NCBI GenBank assembly: GCA_963205185.1
Contig: CAUJHZ010000037.1
Location: 1 to 64,000 of the forward strand
Length of the DNA: 64,000 nucleotides
Source: Planctomycetota bacterium
Lineage (GTDB): Bacteria > Planctomycetota > Phycisphaerae > Phycisphaerales > UBA5793
Direction: 5' to 3'
The notes beneath the pieces are model-generated. The model worked only from the letters and a program-made list of their open reading frames with translations, was not told the origin of the DNA and did no database searches. A program made the translations under genes and the position numbers. Of the stretch, positions 25,259-34,150 are shown in pieces (the first letter of the stretch is position 1; every line of letters starts with the position of its first letter).

Positions 25259-25504
25259 CTAAGCCGGATACCTGACCACGTAATGGCGTTTCATCAGTTC
25301 AGCGGCGGCTGCGAGGCAGGCGCGGATGTCTTCCATCTCGAGAGACGGATACTCGCGCAGCACATCGTCTGGCGAGTCACCGGCGCTCAAGAACTCGAGC
25401 ACTGTCTGGACGGCGATTCGCTTCCCTCGAATTGTCGGACGCCCATTGCAGATCTCTGGATCGATGACAATCCGGTTCGGCCACGAATCAGGCACGGCAA
25501 CCAT
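25259..25504 (-). CDS. DUF433 protein (probable antitoxin)
   Basis: The 81-residue protein matches DUF433: RIVIDPEICNGRPTIRGKRIAVQTVLEFLSAGDSPDDVLREYPSLEMEDIRACLAAAAE. The 'P-I-C-G-P-I-GTRI' start and the helix-turn-helix-like second half are diagnostic. DUF433 genes are commonly paired with DUF5615 as type II toxin-antitoxin modules. The ATG at 25504 has AGGAG eight bases upstream; a TTG at 25510 is rejected. It is the first gene of the pair. Confidence 0.9.
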   Translation of the reverse strand: MVAVPDSWPNRIVIDPEICNGRPTIRGKRIAVQTVLEFLSAGDSPDDVLREYPSLEMEDIRACLAAAAELMKRHYVVRYPA

Positions 25505-25571
25505 GTCCAAATCTCCTGCTCACGTGATCGATGGATGGTAGCCCCGGTCCCCCGCAACACCTCAGCCTCAC

Positions 25572-27482
25572 TCACTCAAGCGGCTCCGCCTCGATCCGGC
25601 TGACACGGTCGCTTTCGAAGTGGATGGTGAACTGAACGCCGCCGAAGCCGTGGTCAAAGCGGTAGATGAGCGGCGCTTCGGGGGACTCGTTGCCGGGCGC
25701 GGCGCCTCGATTCGGTTCGCCAAGCACCTCCAGTACACGCAGGCGAGACGTGCCTGGCGGCGGGAATCGCGCAAAGACTCGCTTTGCTGCAGCAATCGCC
25801 TCGCCGCTCGACCAGTGCGATGATCCGCCCTCGCGGTCGGGGAGCGTCTGCCGCATCAGGCGCCGATCTTCCTCGAAGCCGGGATACAACTCAAGGGCGG
25901 CCGGCGCCCAGCCCGCAGAATCCGCCGCATTCGGCAGTTCGATCGACAGAGTCAGTTCGTCAGGCGGCAGCGCCCAGACGACGAGGCGGCGACATTGCAC
26001 ATGCCCTTCCCAGCCGCGTAACGTGATACTCCCGCGCGCCAGGCTCTGCGTCTCCATCGTCCCGAGATGGATGCCGTTGAGTGAGAATGAGACTTCCCCG
26101 GGCGACACGTCGATCAGGTAGTGTTGGAAGCGATGGCTCGGGATTGGGTAGATGACATTGGGAACCCACCCGCCCTCGACGTGCAGCCCGTCGCTGTGGC
26201 CGAAGTACAGGCGCGTGCCGCCAAATTCAAACGCGGTGCCTTTGAGCAGGTCGCTCCACAGTTCGGCCTCGATCTGGTAGTGCTCAATGCCCGGCGGCGG
26301 GAACTCCTCGCGCGTCTCGATAAAGCCGGCACGGTTGGCGACGAGGGTCGCCTGCCCGTCCTGGATGGCCAGATGCGCCCACGACCCGCTGCCTTCGCGG
26401 CCGTGGCCACCGCGGAATCGCAGGCGCTCCGCCACCCATTCGGTGCTGGGCGGATCGCCGGAGTCGAAAACGAAGAGCGGCCGACTCAGCATGCGCTCCT
26501 CGATCTTCAGCCGCGTCATCCCGCTGACGGCGGGATAGACCTGCCGATAGATTTCATCAGCGTGGAGCATGAGGCGCCGCTGCGCGAGGCCGCAGTGCTG
26601 CGCCGCCAGTTCGCGCCACTGATCCGCAGCGGCGAGGCGCGCGGCCGGCGGCTGATCGTGGACCTGTGAATCGAGATCGCTCCGTGCCGCTGCCGCCAGC
26701 ACTTCATCGGTGTCACCGGCAAGCAGGGCAAGCCCCGCGCGCCACTGCCCTTTCGTGAGGCACAGGTACCGGCCGAGCGCCAGGCGGGCCTCCCCGTCGA
26801 GGGGTTGCTGCGCCAGGCGCAGCGCCGCCCGCTGCGCTTCGAGGGCGGAGGCCGTCCATTGGGCGACCACGTCGCCCCATCGGCTCGCTCTCTGCTGGAG
26901 CGATTCATCGCCGCTAAACGACGCAGCCCGCACCGCCGACGGCAGGAGGCGCTCGGCCAGTTCGATCCGGTCTGCGAGCAGCGACTCTTCGATCAGTTGC
27001 GCGGCCCGATCGAATTCCCTGGCGAACGCTTCGGGGTCACCGACCGATCCGGCCACGCACGCTTCGAACACTTCAACGTTCAAACCCAGAGCATCCACTC
27101 GATATGATCGCGCGAGATCGCCAATGACTTCGCGCGCCAAATCAAACTCCCTCGCCTCTATGCACTGCGCGTACGCCATTCGCAACAGGACGTATTTCGC
27201 GGTCGGATCATCGGTTGTCCCGCGCGCCAAGTCTTGCAGATCGCGGCACACGGAGGCCTGGTCGGGCGATTGAAGATCAAGACGACCTGTAAGAAGCCGC
27301 CTCACCTCAGCCTCCGCAGCGCCTTGATCCTCAAGCGTCGGTGGCGCCGGCAGGCGCCAGGATTGGGCGACCCGAGTTCTCGGGGGTAGACCGGTTTCGA
27401 TATCCACGGGTTGGGCCGGGGCGGCTGCGGCGGCTCCGCACACTACGATAACGACCGAGAGCATTCTGCAACGTAATCCCAC
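25572..27482 (-). CDS. Exported hypothetical protein with LamG-like domain
   Basis: A 636-residue protein with a signal peptide (VGLRCRMLSVVIVVCGAAAAAPAQ). The first half (about 60-330) is helical, with repeated pairs of helices (EAFAREFDRAAQLIEESLLADRIELAERLL). From about 350 to 510 it becomes beta-rich: WVAERLRFRGG, WAHLAIQDGQATLVANRAGFIE, IEAELWSDLLKGTAFEFGGTRLYFG and VSFSLNGIHLGTM, in the manner of LamG/DUF1080-type sugar-binding sandwich domains. No catalytic motif is recognised. I chose GTG 27482 because GGAGG sits seven bases upstream and a clean signal peptide follows; GTG 27539 is the longer alternative. Envelope location is likely; function unknown. Confidence 0.72.
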   Translation of the reverse strand: MGLRCRMLSVVIVVCGAAAAAPAQPVDIETGLPPRTRVAQSWRLPAPPTLEDQGAAEAEVRRLLTGRLDLQSPDQASVCRDLQDLARGTTDDPTAKYVLLRMAYAQCIEAREFDLAREVIGDLARSYRVDALGLNVEVFEACVAGSVGDPEAFAREFDRAAQLIEESLLADRIELAERLLPSAVRAASFSGDESLQQRASRWGDVVAQWTASALEAQRAALRLAQQPLDGEARLALGRYLCLTKGQWRAGLALLAGDTDEVLAAAARSDLDSQVHDQPPAARLAAADQWRELAAQHCGLAQRRLMLHADEIYRQVYPAVSGMTRLKIEERMLSRPLFVFDSGDPPSTEWVAERLRFRGGHGREGSGSWAHLAIQDGQATLVANRAGFIETREEFPPPGIEHYQIEAELWSDLLKGTAFEFGGTRLYFGHSDGLHVEGGWVPNVIYPIPSHRFQHYLIDVSPGEVSFSLNGIHLGTMETQSLARGSITLRGWEGHVQCRRLVVWALPPDELTLSIELPNAADSAGWAPAALELYPGFEEDRRLMRQTLPDREGGSSHWSSGEAIAAAKRVFARFPPPGTSRLRVLEVLGEPNRGAAPGNESPEAPLIYRFDHGFGGVQFTIHFESDRVSRIEAEPLE

Positions 27483-27625
27483 GATCAATCCTCCGTATCC
27501 GAGGATCTGCAATCGCCCGATAGGCAGAGCATGCGCCACAGGCGATGCGAGATCCTCTCCTGGCCTAACGGTCGCTGGCGCCTCTCAATAGGCAATCTTT
27601 TCGATGCCGTGACCGCTGGGACGCG

Positions 27626-28501
27626 CTACTGGGACGCGCGCAGGCGGATCGTCACCGGCGTGTAGGGCTCGGGCATCGCCTGCGTGTTGGCTTCCCATTC
27701 GGGGGCCATCACGGCTTCCTCGTCGGGCAGAACCTCGCACCAGCCGAGCAGTTCATCGCCGAACGTCACGAGCCCAGCGATGGAGCCGGTGCGGTCGGCG
27801 AGGTAGCCGACTTTGCCGGTGTAGTCGGCTTTCATCGCGGAGCCGCCGAAGATCCACGGCCCGTCGGGCAGCAGTTCGTGCGTGTGATAGTCGCGCACCC
27901 ATTGTCGGATCGGCACTTCACGCTGCTGCCCCGCCTTGTCGGTCCATTCAACGGTGATGTCCACCTTCGCTCCCGTCGGCGGCTCGACGATCCACTTCCT
28001 TCCCTCTGGATCATCCGGGTCGATCTTCCACCAGCCGGGCCGGCCCGGTTCGAGGCCGATGAGCAGCAGAGCCGCGTGGATGTGGCTCGGGGTCGCCTCG
28101 GTGATGAGCACCGATTCGTGCACGCGCTTGCCCACGAGGCAGATGATCTGCTCAAGCCAGCCCTCGTTGATGCCGCTGTAGCCCTCAATCTCGACGATTC
28201 TGTTGTTGAGGTCGATCTTGAGGTGCGGCCAATCCACCTCGGCATAGCGCGGCGGCTGGGGACCGGCCGGCGCCGACGCGGCCGCCGCAGATTCGCTCGG
28301 CGTTGGCGCGGCCGCGGGCTCGGCAGGCTCGAGCGGTTCGAGGGGCGGCGCCACGTTCGCCTGCACCGGCGCGGCGGTATCCGCGGGAGTCGCCTCTGTT
28401 TGGATTTGATGTGAATCTCGTGGCGCCGTCTTCTGCTCCGCGCAGCCGCACAGCGCCAGCAACGAGAGGACAAGGCAGAGGATCGTGCTGCGGCTGGGCA
28501 T
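27626..28501 (-). CDS. Lipoprotein with YdjY domain
   Basis: A 291-residue lipoprotein: signal sequence MPSRSTILCLVLSLLAL followed by the lipobox C-G-C with the acylated cysteine at 20, then a Pro/Ala/Glu linker (about 40-85). The rest (VDWPHLKIDLNNRIVEIEGY, GKRVHESVLITEATPSHIHAALLLIGLEPG) is the YdjY domain common in planctomycetes. Position suggests a periplasmic or outer-membrane protein. It starts six bases after the upstream PTS EIIA gene, so the two are probably co-transcribed. Its role is unknown. Confidence 0.83.
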   Translation of the reverse strand: MPSRSTILCLVLSLLALCGCAEQKTAPRDSHQIQTEATPADTAAPVQANVAPPLEPLEPAEPAAAPTPSESAAAASAPAGPQPPRYAEVDWPHLKIDLNNRIVEIEGYSGINEGWLEQIICLVGKRVHESVLITEATPSHIHAALLLIGLEPGRPGWWKIDPDDPEGRKWIVEPPTGAKVDITVEWTDKAGQQREVPIRQWVRDYHTHELLPDGPWIFGGSAMKADYTGKVGYLADRTGSIAGLVTFGDELLGWCEVLPDEEAVMAPEWEANTQAMPEPYTPVTIRLRASQ

Positions 28502-28507
28502 GACGCC

Positions 28508-28978
28508 TCACGTCTGCGCTGCGGAGGTTTCGTACTGCTCGAACAGCCGGTAGATCTCCTCGGCGCTGTTGGCGTTGTACACCGCTTCGCGGAAATCGTC
28601 CTGCGTCATGAGCCGGCTGATGCGCGCCAGCGCCTGAATGTGGCGGCTGGTCTGGTCCGGTGGGCTCACGAGCAGCACGACGAGGCGCACCGGTTGGCGG
28701 TCGATGCTGTGGAAATCGATGGGCAGCGCGGGCTTGCCGATGGCGAGCATGAGATCATCGCACACATCAGACTTGCCGTGCGGAATGGCCAGGCCCTGGC
28801 CGATGCCGGTCGTTCGCGTCTGCTCGCGGCTCCAGACCGCCTCTTTGAGGGCCGCGGGGTTTGAGATGGAATTGGCGCCGGACAGCAGATCGACCATTTC
28901 ATCGATCACTGCCTTTTTCTCCGCGTGGTCAAGCGGGACCTTGATGCATTCCAGTTTGAGAATGTCGAGAAGATTCAT
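28508..28978 (-). CDS. PTS EIIA (PtsN/fructose-type) protein
   Basis: The 156-residue protein matches the EIIA-2 fold of the PEP-sugar phosphotransferase system: MNLLDILKLECIKVPL, TTGIGQGLAIPHGKSD with the phosphorylated His67, IDRQPVRLVVLLVSPPDQTSRHIQALARISRLM. Such stand-alone EIIA proteins often regulate rather than transport (the PtsN type). No EIIB or EIIC gene is nearby. The ATG at 28978 lacks a clear ribosome binding site; an in-frame ATG 9 nt upstream is possible. It is followed after six bases by the YdjY lipoprotein gene. Confidence 0.9.
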   Translation of the reverse strand: MNLLDILKLECIKVPLDHAEKKAVIDEMVDLLSGANSISNPAALKEAVWSREQTRTTGIGQGLAIPHGKSDVCDDLMLAIGKPALPIDFHSIDRQPVRLVVLLVSPPDQTSRHIQALARISRLMTQDDFREAVYNANSAEEIYRLFEQYETSAAQT

Positions 28979-29049
28979 CGTGAACACGCGCCTCGTCTGT
29001 GCGTGCGGCCCATTGCGTTGAGCAATCGGGCCGCTTCCACTATCTTATG

Positions 29050-30417
29050 CTAGCCAAGCAACGCGAGGTAGCCGCCGTCTCGATAGCGGGCGGGCGGCTC
29101 GCCGGGCAAACCGGCCGGCATCGCTGAAAACTCGGTAACCACCCTTGTGCGATGCCAGCGATTGATCCAGTCGCGCTGGGCCTCATTCTCCTGCGGCTCC
29201 AGGCTGCAGGTGCTGTAGGCAATCAGCCCGCCGTCGCGGCGCAGCGCCAGGTGATCCGCCACGATCTGCTTCTGCAGCGCGACCAGCGAATCGAGATGGG
29301 TCCCGTCCACGCGATACTTCGCCTCGATGCGCCGGGCGAGCGTGCCGGAATTGGAACACGGCACATCGAGCAGGAGCAGATCGGCCTTGCCGTAGTAGTC
29401 GATCAACTGCTCCCGCGGGACGACCTTCACGCGCGCCGAGCCCGCGAAGCGCTCGGCCAGCATGGCGAAGCGCCGCCGATCGGTGTCCGTGGCGATGATC
29501 GTCGCCTCCGGCCAGACCTGCGCGAGCTGGGCCGTTTTGGTTCCCGAGCCGGCGCACACATCGGCGATGAGTTGCAGCGGCCCGGTCGCCTCGCGGATGC
29601 GCTGCACGACCTCGTATGAGGTCGCATCCTGCACGCGCGCCTGCGGATGTTCCGCCAGCCACGCGACAAGATCGGCATGAGACCCCGACCAGACCGCGAC
29701 GCCTGGACTCTCGTGTGCCGTGAGATGCGCATCAGATTCCGCTTGCTCGCGCGGCACGTTCACGATCAGCGTCGGCGCGATGGCGAGGTTGTGCAGCGCC
29801 AACCGTTCGAGCTGCCCCGGCGAGTATCGCCTGCTCCAGCGCTGGATGAGTTCAGGCGGATGGCTCGTCTGCACGGCGAGGCGTTCGAGTGGATCGTCAG
29901 GCAGGACAGCATCATTGAGGCGGCGCCAGCGCCCATCTGACAGCGGCAGTGCGTGCACGTCGGGCGCCGGCGGCGCCTCGTCGATGTCGCCACGCAACTC
30001 GATCATGCGGCGGAGGACGGCGTTGGCCAGCCCGCCCGCCTTGGCGCGCACCCGCCGCTTCGTCCACGCCACTGTTTCGTTGACCACGGCATAGTCGGGC
30101 TGCTGGTCCAGAAAGAAGAGCTGCGCAGCGCCTGCCAGCAGCGCCGCCTGGAGGTTCACTTCGTTCTCGCGCAGCGGCCGGTTGAGCCGGGCGTTGAGAA
30201 GCCATTCGAGGGTGAGCCAGCGGCGCACCGTCTCGCCGCAGATCGCCTGGGCCAGGCGGGCATCGCGCTCGTCGAGCCCCGCGGTCGAAAGAGGGCGCAA
30301 ATCGAGATCAGGCCAGCGCCGGATCTGCTCGGCGATGAACCGCATCGCCGCGTTCCGCGCACCCGGCGCCTCGACCGCTTCAGAGGTATCAAATGCAGGA
30401 TTCACGCCCGGGAGCAT
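29050..30417 (-). CDS. rsmB: 16S rRNA (cytosine-C5) methyltransferase, RsmB type
   Basis: RsmB methylates C967 (E. coli numbering) of 16S rRNA. The 455-residue protein has an N-terminal NusB-like helical domain (about 20-150) and a C-terminal SAM-dependent methyltransferase domain with DVCAGSGTKTAQ (287-298), the DVPCSNSG motif with Cys354 and the catalytic YSTCSLEPQEN with Cys404. The NusB-like extension distinguishes it from RsmF/NSUN proteins. The start at 30417 (MLPGVNPAF) is chosen over 30435. It ends 71 bp before the PTS EIIA gene and may head the same transcript. Confidence 0.93.
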   Translation of the reverse strand: MLPGVNPAFDTSEAVEAPGARNAAMRFIAEQIRRWPDLDLRPLSTAGLDERDARLAQAICGETVRRWLTLEWLLNARLNRPLRENEVNLQAALLAGAAQLFFLDQQPDYAVVNETVAWTKRRVRAKAGGLANAVLRRMIELRGDIDEAPPAPDVHALPLSDGRWRRLNDAVLPDDPLERLAVQTSHPPELIQRWSRRYSPGQLERLALHNLAIAPTLIVNVPREQAESDAHLTAHESPGVAVWSGSHADLVAWLAEHPQARVQDATSYEVVQRIREATGPLQLIADVCAGSGTKTAQLAQVWPEATIIATDTDRRRFAMLAERFAGSARVKVVPREQLIDYYGKADLLLLDVPCSNSGTLARRIEAKYRVDGTHLDSLVALQKQIVADHLALRRDGGLIAYSTCSLEPQENEAQRDWINRWHRTRVVTEFSAMPAGLPGEPPARYRDGGYLALLG

Positions 30418-30469
30418 AGGCGGCGCGCCGCGCACATCTGCTGCGACTTTGCCTTGCCGGCGCGTCCGA

Positions 30470-31765
30470 TCAGTCGTGGCGCAGCGCCACGATCGGGTCC
30501 TGGCTGGCGGCGACGTTGGCGGGATACAGGCCGAAGATCAACCCCACGCCGCATGCCACGATGAAACTCACCGCAATCGACCACCCGGTCACCTGCGTCG
30601 GGAACTGCTCGGGCAGCAGCGCCCCCAGCGCCATGGCCCCGAACACACCGACGAAAATGCCGATGAACCCGCCGAAGAGCGAGAGCACGCCCGTCTCGAC
30701 GAGGAACTGCCAGGTGATGTGGCCGCGCGTGGCGCCAAGGGCCCGGCGGATGCCGATCTCGCGCGTGCGCTCGGTGACCGAAGCGAGCATGATATTCATG
30801 ATGCCCGTTCCGCCGACCACCAGCGCGATGGCGGCGATGAACAGCATGACGCGGCTCCAGATGCGCGCTGTGCGCTTGGCCATCTCCTGCAGTTCGTAGG
30901 GGATGATGACGGTCACATCCTCTTCCTTGCGCAGGCCGACGTCGATGATCCGCTCGGCCATGTGCCCGCCGCGCGATACGGACTCGATCGTCGGCATGCC
31001 GATGTAGATCTCGCTCAGCTCGACGTTGGTGATGTCGCGGCTGCCGGCGCTGCGTCGCATGATCATGTCGCCGAACTTCGCTTCGGCCGTTGACAGCGGA
31101 ATGTGCACATCCATGTTCAGATCGCGCCCGACAAGAGCGCTGCCCGCGCCACCCGCCAACCCGATGGGCGAGAGCACCCCCACAACGGTAAAGATCTGGT
31201 CATCGACCCGCAGGCTCTTTCCCAGCGGCTCTTCGAGCGGAAACAGTTGCAGCGCCACCGTGCGGCCGATGACGCACACGGACGCGTCGTTCTCGAGATC
31301 GAGCCAGGTGAGGTAACGGCCCTGGGCGACGGGCAGGCTCGCGCAGCGCGGCAGATCGGGCGTCGTGCCAAAGGTCTGGCTCGACATCTGCCGCGAGCCG
31401 CGCGTCACCATCGCCCCGCAGGACTTGAGCGGGACGATTTCCTCGGCCTTGTTCTCGAATTGGGCCCGGAGCCGGCGGTAGTCCTGCCTGGTCAGGCCGT
31501 AGGAGAGCACGAAATCGCCCTGGCCGCTGCTGCCGCCGGCCATGCTCGCCTGCTGGGCGGGCTTGACCGAGCGGAGAATGACGTTGCGGGCCCCAAGAAC
31601 CTCGAATTGCTTCAGGGCGTTCTGCTTGGACCCCTCGGTGATGGCCATCATGACGATGACTGACGCGATGCCCAGCACGATTCCGAACGCTGTGAGCAGC
31701 GAGCGCAACATGTGCAGCCGCAGATTCTTGAGGCCCAGCCGGATTGTCTCGAGAAGAAATGTCAT
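30470..31765 (-). CDS. MacB/FtsX-family ABC transporter permease
   Basis: The 431-residue protein has one N-terminal membrane segment (about 18-42, RSLLTAFGIVLGIASVIVMM), a large periplasmic MacB-core domain (about 45-300, LGARNVILRSVKP, QFENKAEEIVPL), and three C-terminal segments with the FtsX motif (GTGIMNIMLASVTERTREIGIRRALGATRGHI). This is the single-chain MacB/LolC-like layout. MacB-type permeases export peptides, macrolides or lipoproteins with an ATPase; no cognate ATPase is adjacent. The start at 31765 has a TATAAT on the minus strand 21 nt upstream and no obvious Shine-Dalgarno. Confidence 0.92.
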   Translation of the reverse strand: MTFLLETIRLGLKNLRLHMLRSLLTAFGIVLGIASVIVMMAITEGSKQNALKQFEVLGARNVILRSVKPAQQASMAGGSSGQGDFVLSYGLTRQDYRRLRAQFENKAEEIVPLKSCGAMVTRGSRQMSSQTFGTTPDLPRCASLPVAQGRYLTWLDLENDASVCVIGRTVALQLFPLEEPLGKSLRVDDQIFTVVGVLSPIGLAGGAGSALVGRDLNMDVHIPLSTAEAKFGDMIMRRSAGSRDITNVELSEIYIGMPTIESVSRGGHMAERIIDVGLRKEEDVTVIIPYELQEMAKRTARIWSRVMLFIAAIALVVGGTGIMNIMLASVTERTREIGIRRALGATRGHITWQFLVETGVLSLFGGFIGIFVGVFGAMALGALLPEQFPTQVTGWSIAVSFIVACGVGLIFGLYPANVAASQDPIVALRHD

Positions 31766-31786
31766 CGTGCAGCCTGACGCAAAGCG

Positions 31787-31794
31787 ATTATACT
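31787..31794. promoter_or_regulatory. Overlapping divergent -10 elements
   Basis: ATTATACT gives TATACT on the plus strand (31789-31794, 17 nt before the GTG at 31811) and TATAAT on the minus strand (31792 to 31787) for the permease gene. The two hexamers share four base pairs, so polymerase binding on one side should exclude the other. Confidence 0.45.
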
Positions 31795-31810
31795 CGCGAG
31801 GAGCAATCCG

Positions 31811-32101
31811 GTGGCTGATGTCGAGATCGAACGAGAGCGGGAAGTGGAATCGGGCTGGGAATTCGACGTCCGCGTGAACGCGGGTAGCGGAGCCGATCCG
31901 GCTCGATTCGCGTTGACGCTCTCATGGGCGGACTACGACCACTGGTCGAGCGGCACCGAGCCTCCGAGCGACATCGCGCGGCAGGTCATCGAATTCGTCG
32001 TCGCGCGCCGAACTATCGAGCATCTGCCGCCGCGCTTCGATGCGGCAACCGTGCGCCGCTGGCTGCCCGAGATTGATGCTGCATTGACGCGCGGCCGCTG
32101 A
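31811..32101 (+). CDS. Small conserved hypothetical protein
   Basis: A 96-residue acidic protein (MADVEIEREREVESGWEF; DVRVNAGSGADPARFALTLSWADYDHWSSGTEPPSDIARQV... then FDAATVRRWLPEIDAAL). It has a beta-rich start and a helical end. No family can be named. It begins with GTG at 31811, with GAGGAG seven bases upstream and TATACT 17 bases upstream. It is divergent from the permease gene and convergent with the 32107 gene. Codon use is like that of its neighbours. Confidence 0.65.
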   Translation: MADVEIEREREVESGWEFDVRVNAGSGADPARFALTLSWADYDHWSSGTEPPSDIARQVIEFVVARRTIEHLPPRFDAATVRRWLPEIDAALTRGR

Positions 32102-32106
32102 CGGGT

Positions 32107-32820
32107 TCAGAATCCGCCGCTGCGCATGCGGTCGAGCCCCTCTGGAAACGGGTACGTCGGGAAGACACCCGTAGGCGCGCATTCCCACATGCCCAGCGAG
32201 GGATACACGTCGCCCCGGTAGCCCGACTCGAACATGATCCGCAGCACGCGCTCGAAGCTCGGCTCGGCGCCGTCTGAGCCGACCAGCCGGTTCGACTTGG
32301 CCCCAAGAAAACTCACCGAGGCGCAGGGCATGCGGTCGCGGCGACTCTCGAGCATCTCTGACAGTTTCTTGAAGCCGCGCTCGAGCATCGAAAGCGTGAA
32401 GTGCTCGCGCGACGGGGGACGAAGCAGGGCAAACACCTCGAGCGCGTCGAAGTCGTACTTCATCACCAGGATTTCGTCGCCTTCGAGCGAGCGAGCAAAC
32501 GCCTGGGCGTGATGGGTGATGGACTTTTCGTTCCACTGGCACCCGGGCAGGAGGCGGGCCAGTTGCGAGATGATGCCCTGTGCGTTGTCGCGGGCGTTGA
32601 CGCCGCACACCAGCGTGCGGTACTTGTGGGCCAGCAGGTCAGAGAGCAGGTGTTGCCCCCATTGGATGCGAATGCGGTGGCGCCCGGGCGTGGCTTGGCG
32701 CGGATCGCCGCACGGCAGCAGGATGATGCGGTTGGCCAGTTCATCGGCCTGCATCAGCAGGCCGACCTCTTCGTCGTAGATTCGGGGCTTGTCGCTCTTG
32801 CCGGTTACCACGTTGGCCAT
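32107..32820 (-). CDS. Conserved hypothetical protein
   Basis: A 237-residue soluble protein without signal or membrane segments. Notable stretches are GRHRIRIQWGQHLLSDLLAHKYRTLVCGVNARDNAQGII, LEGDEILVMKYDFDALEVFALLRPP and a C-terminal SYRGDVYPSLGMWECAPTGVFPTYPFPEGL. The ending suggests a defined binding site with conserved Trp, Cys and Tyr residues. I do not recognise the family. The ATG at 32820 has AGGAGG five bases upstream. It ends five bases from the convergent small gene and is divergent from the MlaF-like gene. Confidence 0.75.
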   Translation of the reverse strand: MANVVTGKSDKPRIYDEEVGLLMQADELANRIILLPCGDPRQATPGRHRIRIQWGQHLLSDLLAHKYRTLVCGVNARDNAQGIISQLARLLPGCQWNEKSITHHAQAFARSLEGDEILVMKYDFDALEVFALLRPPSREHFTLSMLERGFKKLSEMLESRRDRMPCASVSFLGAKSNRLVGSDGAEPSFERVLRIMFESGYRGDVYPSLGMWECAPTGVFPTYPFPEGLDRMRSGGF

Positions 32821-32970
32821 GCGATCCTCCTGTCCGGGTCGCGCCCTCCGTCAAAATCGCGGTGCGGCGGCCGTGCGTGAGTGTAGCGCCACTGAAGATC
32901 GCGTCGGCTCAGCAACCAGACATCAGGGCGGATTTCGGGATCGCTGCCGCTGGCGTCTCCCCCGCCGCGG

Positions 32971-32976
32971 TATGAT
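32971..32976 (+). promoter_or_regulatory. Candidate -10 element (TATGAT) of the MlaF-like gene
   Basis: TATGAT is followed by CGTCCGCCC and the ATG at 32986 (9-nt gap). No Shine-Dalgarno is present in the gap. Confidence 0.4.
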
Positions 32977-32985
32977 CGTCCGCCC

Positions 32986-33834
32986 ATGAAGCCCGAACGC
33001 ACCGTCGAAATACGGATCGAGGACCTGCACAAGTCGTTCGACGAGCACCCCGTGCTCCAGGGCATCGATCTGACGGTGCAGCGCAGCGATCTGCTGGCCA
33101 TCGTCGGCGGCTCGGGCTGCGGCAAAACAGTCCTGCTCAAGCACATCCTCCGCCAGTTGACACCCGACCGCGGCCGCGTGCTCGTGGCGGATCACGCGCG
33201 GCCGGACCAGGCGCTGGTCGATCTGGCGACGCTGACCGAAGAGGAGATGGACGAACTGCGCCTGCACTGGGCCGTGGTCTTCCAGCGCAACGCGCTCTTT
33301 TCAGGCAGCGTGTTCGAGAACATCGCCCTGTGGTTCCGCGAGGTCAAGGGCATGTCCGACGCGGAGGTCCGCCCGATCGCGATCGAAGTGCTCGAATCGG
33401 TGGGTTTCACCGACGTGCAGCGGCTCCTTGAGAAAGATCGGGATGAACTCTCCGGCGGCATGGCCAAGCGCGTGGCGGTAGCCCGCGCCCTGTCCATGGA
33501 CCCGGCGCTGATGTTCTACGACGAGCCGACGACGGGCCTCGACCCCGTACATGCCGCACAGATACACCGGCTGATCCACGACACGCATCACCGGCTGAGC
33601 CGCTCGGGTGAACCACGAACGACGGTCATCATTACGCACGACAAGGACCTGCTGCACCGTCTTGAGCCGCGGATCGTGATGCTGCACGAGGGGCGCATCT
33701 TTTTCGATGGCTCGTTCAGCGAATTCGAGCAGTCGGACTCGCCGATCATCAGGCCCTATTTCGACGTCATGCCGATCCTGCACGAGCGGCACCCGGACGC
33801 CGCATCCGGGTGGACCATTCCCGGGATGGAATAA
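32986..33834 (+). CDS. ABC transporter ATP-binding protein, MlaF-like
   Basis: The 282-residue ATPase has Walker A GGSGCGKT (41-48), Q-loop VVFQRNALFSGSVFENI, signature LSGGM (155-159), Walker B LMFYDE (175-180) with the following PTTGLDP, and the switch His in IITHD. The LSGGM signature, FQ-ALF-S loop and GLDP-spacing are those of Mla-type lipid transport ATPases (MKL/MlaF), which power retrograde phospholipid transport with an MlaE permease and MCE protein. Neither partner is adjacent, so the assignment is by similarity. The ATG at 32986 lacks a ribosome binding site. The next gene, rpsB, starts 316 bp downstream. Confidence 0.9.
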   Translation: MKPERTVEIRIEDLHKSFDEHPVLQGIDLTVQRSDLLAIVGGSGCGKTVLLKHILRQLTPDRGRVLVADHARPDQALVDLATLTEEEMDELRLHWAVVFQRNALFSGSVFENIALWFREVKGMSDAEVRPIAIEVLESVGFTDVQRLLEKDRDELSGGMAKRVAVARALSMDPALMFYDEPTTGLDPVHAAQIHRLIHDTHHRLSRSGEPRTTVIITHDKDLLHRLEPRIVMLHEGRIFFDGSFSEFEQSDSPIIRPYFDVMPILHERHPDAASGWTIPGME

Positions 33835-34150
33835 TTCCAGGTTTGTTAGGTGCGGCATCGGCCCCGGTTTACCACCCGAGCCGAGGTGGCGGGGCGTCGT
33901 GAGATTGAACGGCAATGACGTGCGGGATAAACTCCCCTCTCTGCCGTGGTCAGCGGTGGAGACCCCGGCCGTGGTGAGGCATGGTGGCGACCGGGGACGA
34001 AACAGGTTCGAGGTCTCCTTTCTCCCACCGGATCAGACCCGAGTTCCACCCCCCAAGCGCCCTTTGCGCGGGATTCCCTTTGTGCTCCGCTTGAGCCGAG
34101 GGCTGGCCAGTCATCCGCCGGTGCCGCTGTGCTCGAAGGAGCATTCTGTC
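33835..34150 (+). promoter_or_regulatory. rpsB leader region
   Basis: A 316-bp gap without a gene. It contains complementary blocks such as CCCCGG (33963-33968) and CCGGGG (33991-33996) and ends in GAAGGAG nine bases before the rpsB ATG. In many bacteria rpsB has a structured leader bound by S2; this could be one, but I see no specific consensus. No clear promoter is found. Confidence 0.4.
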
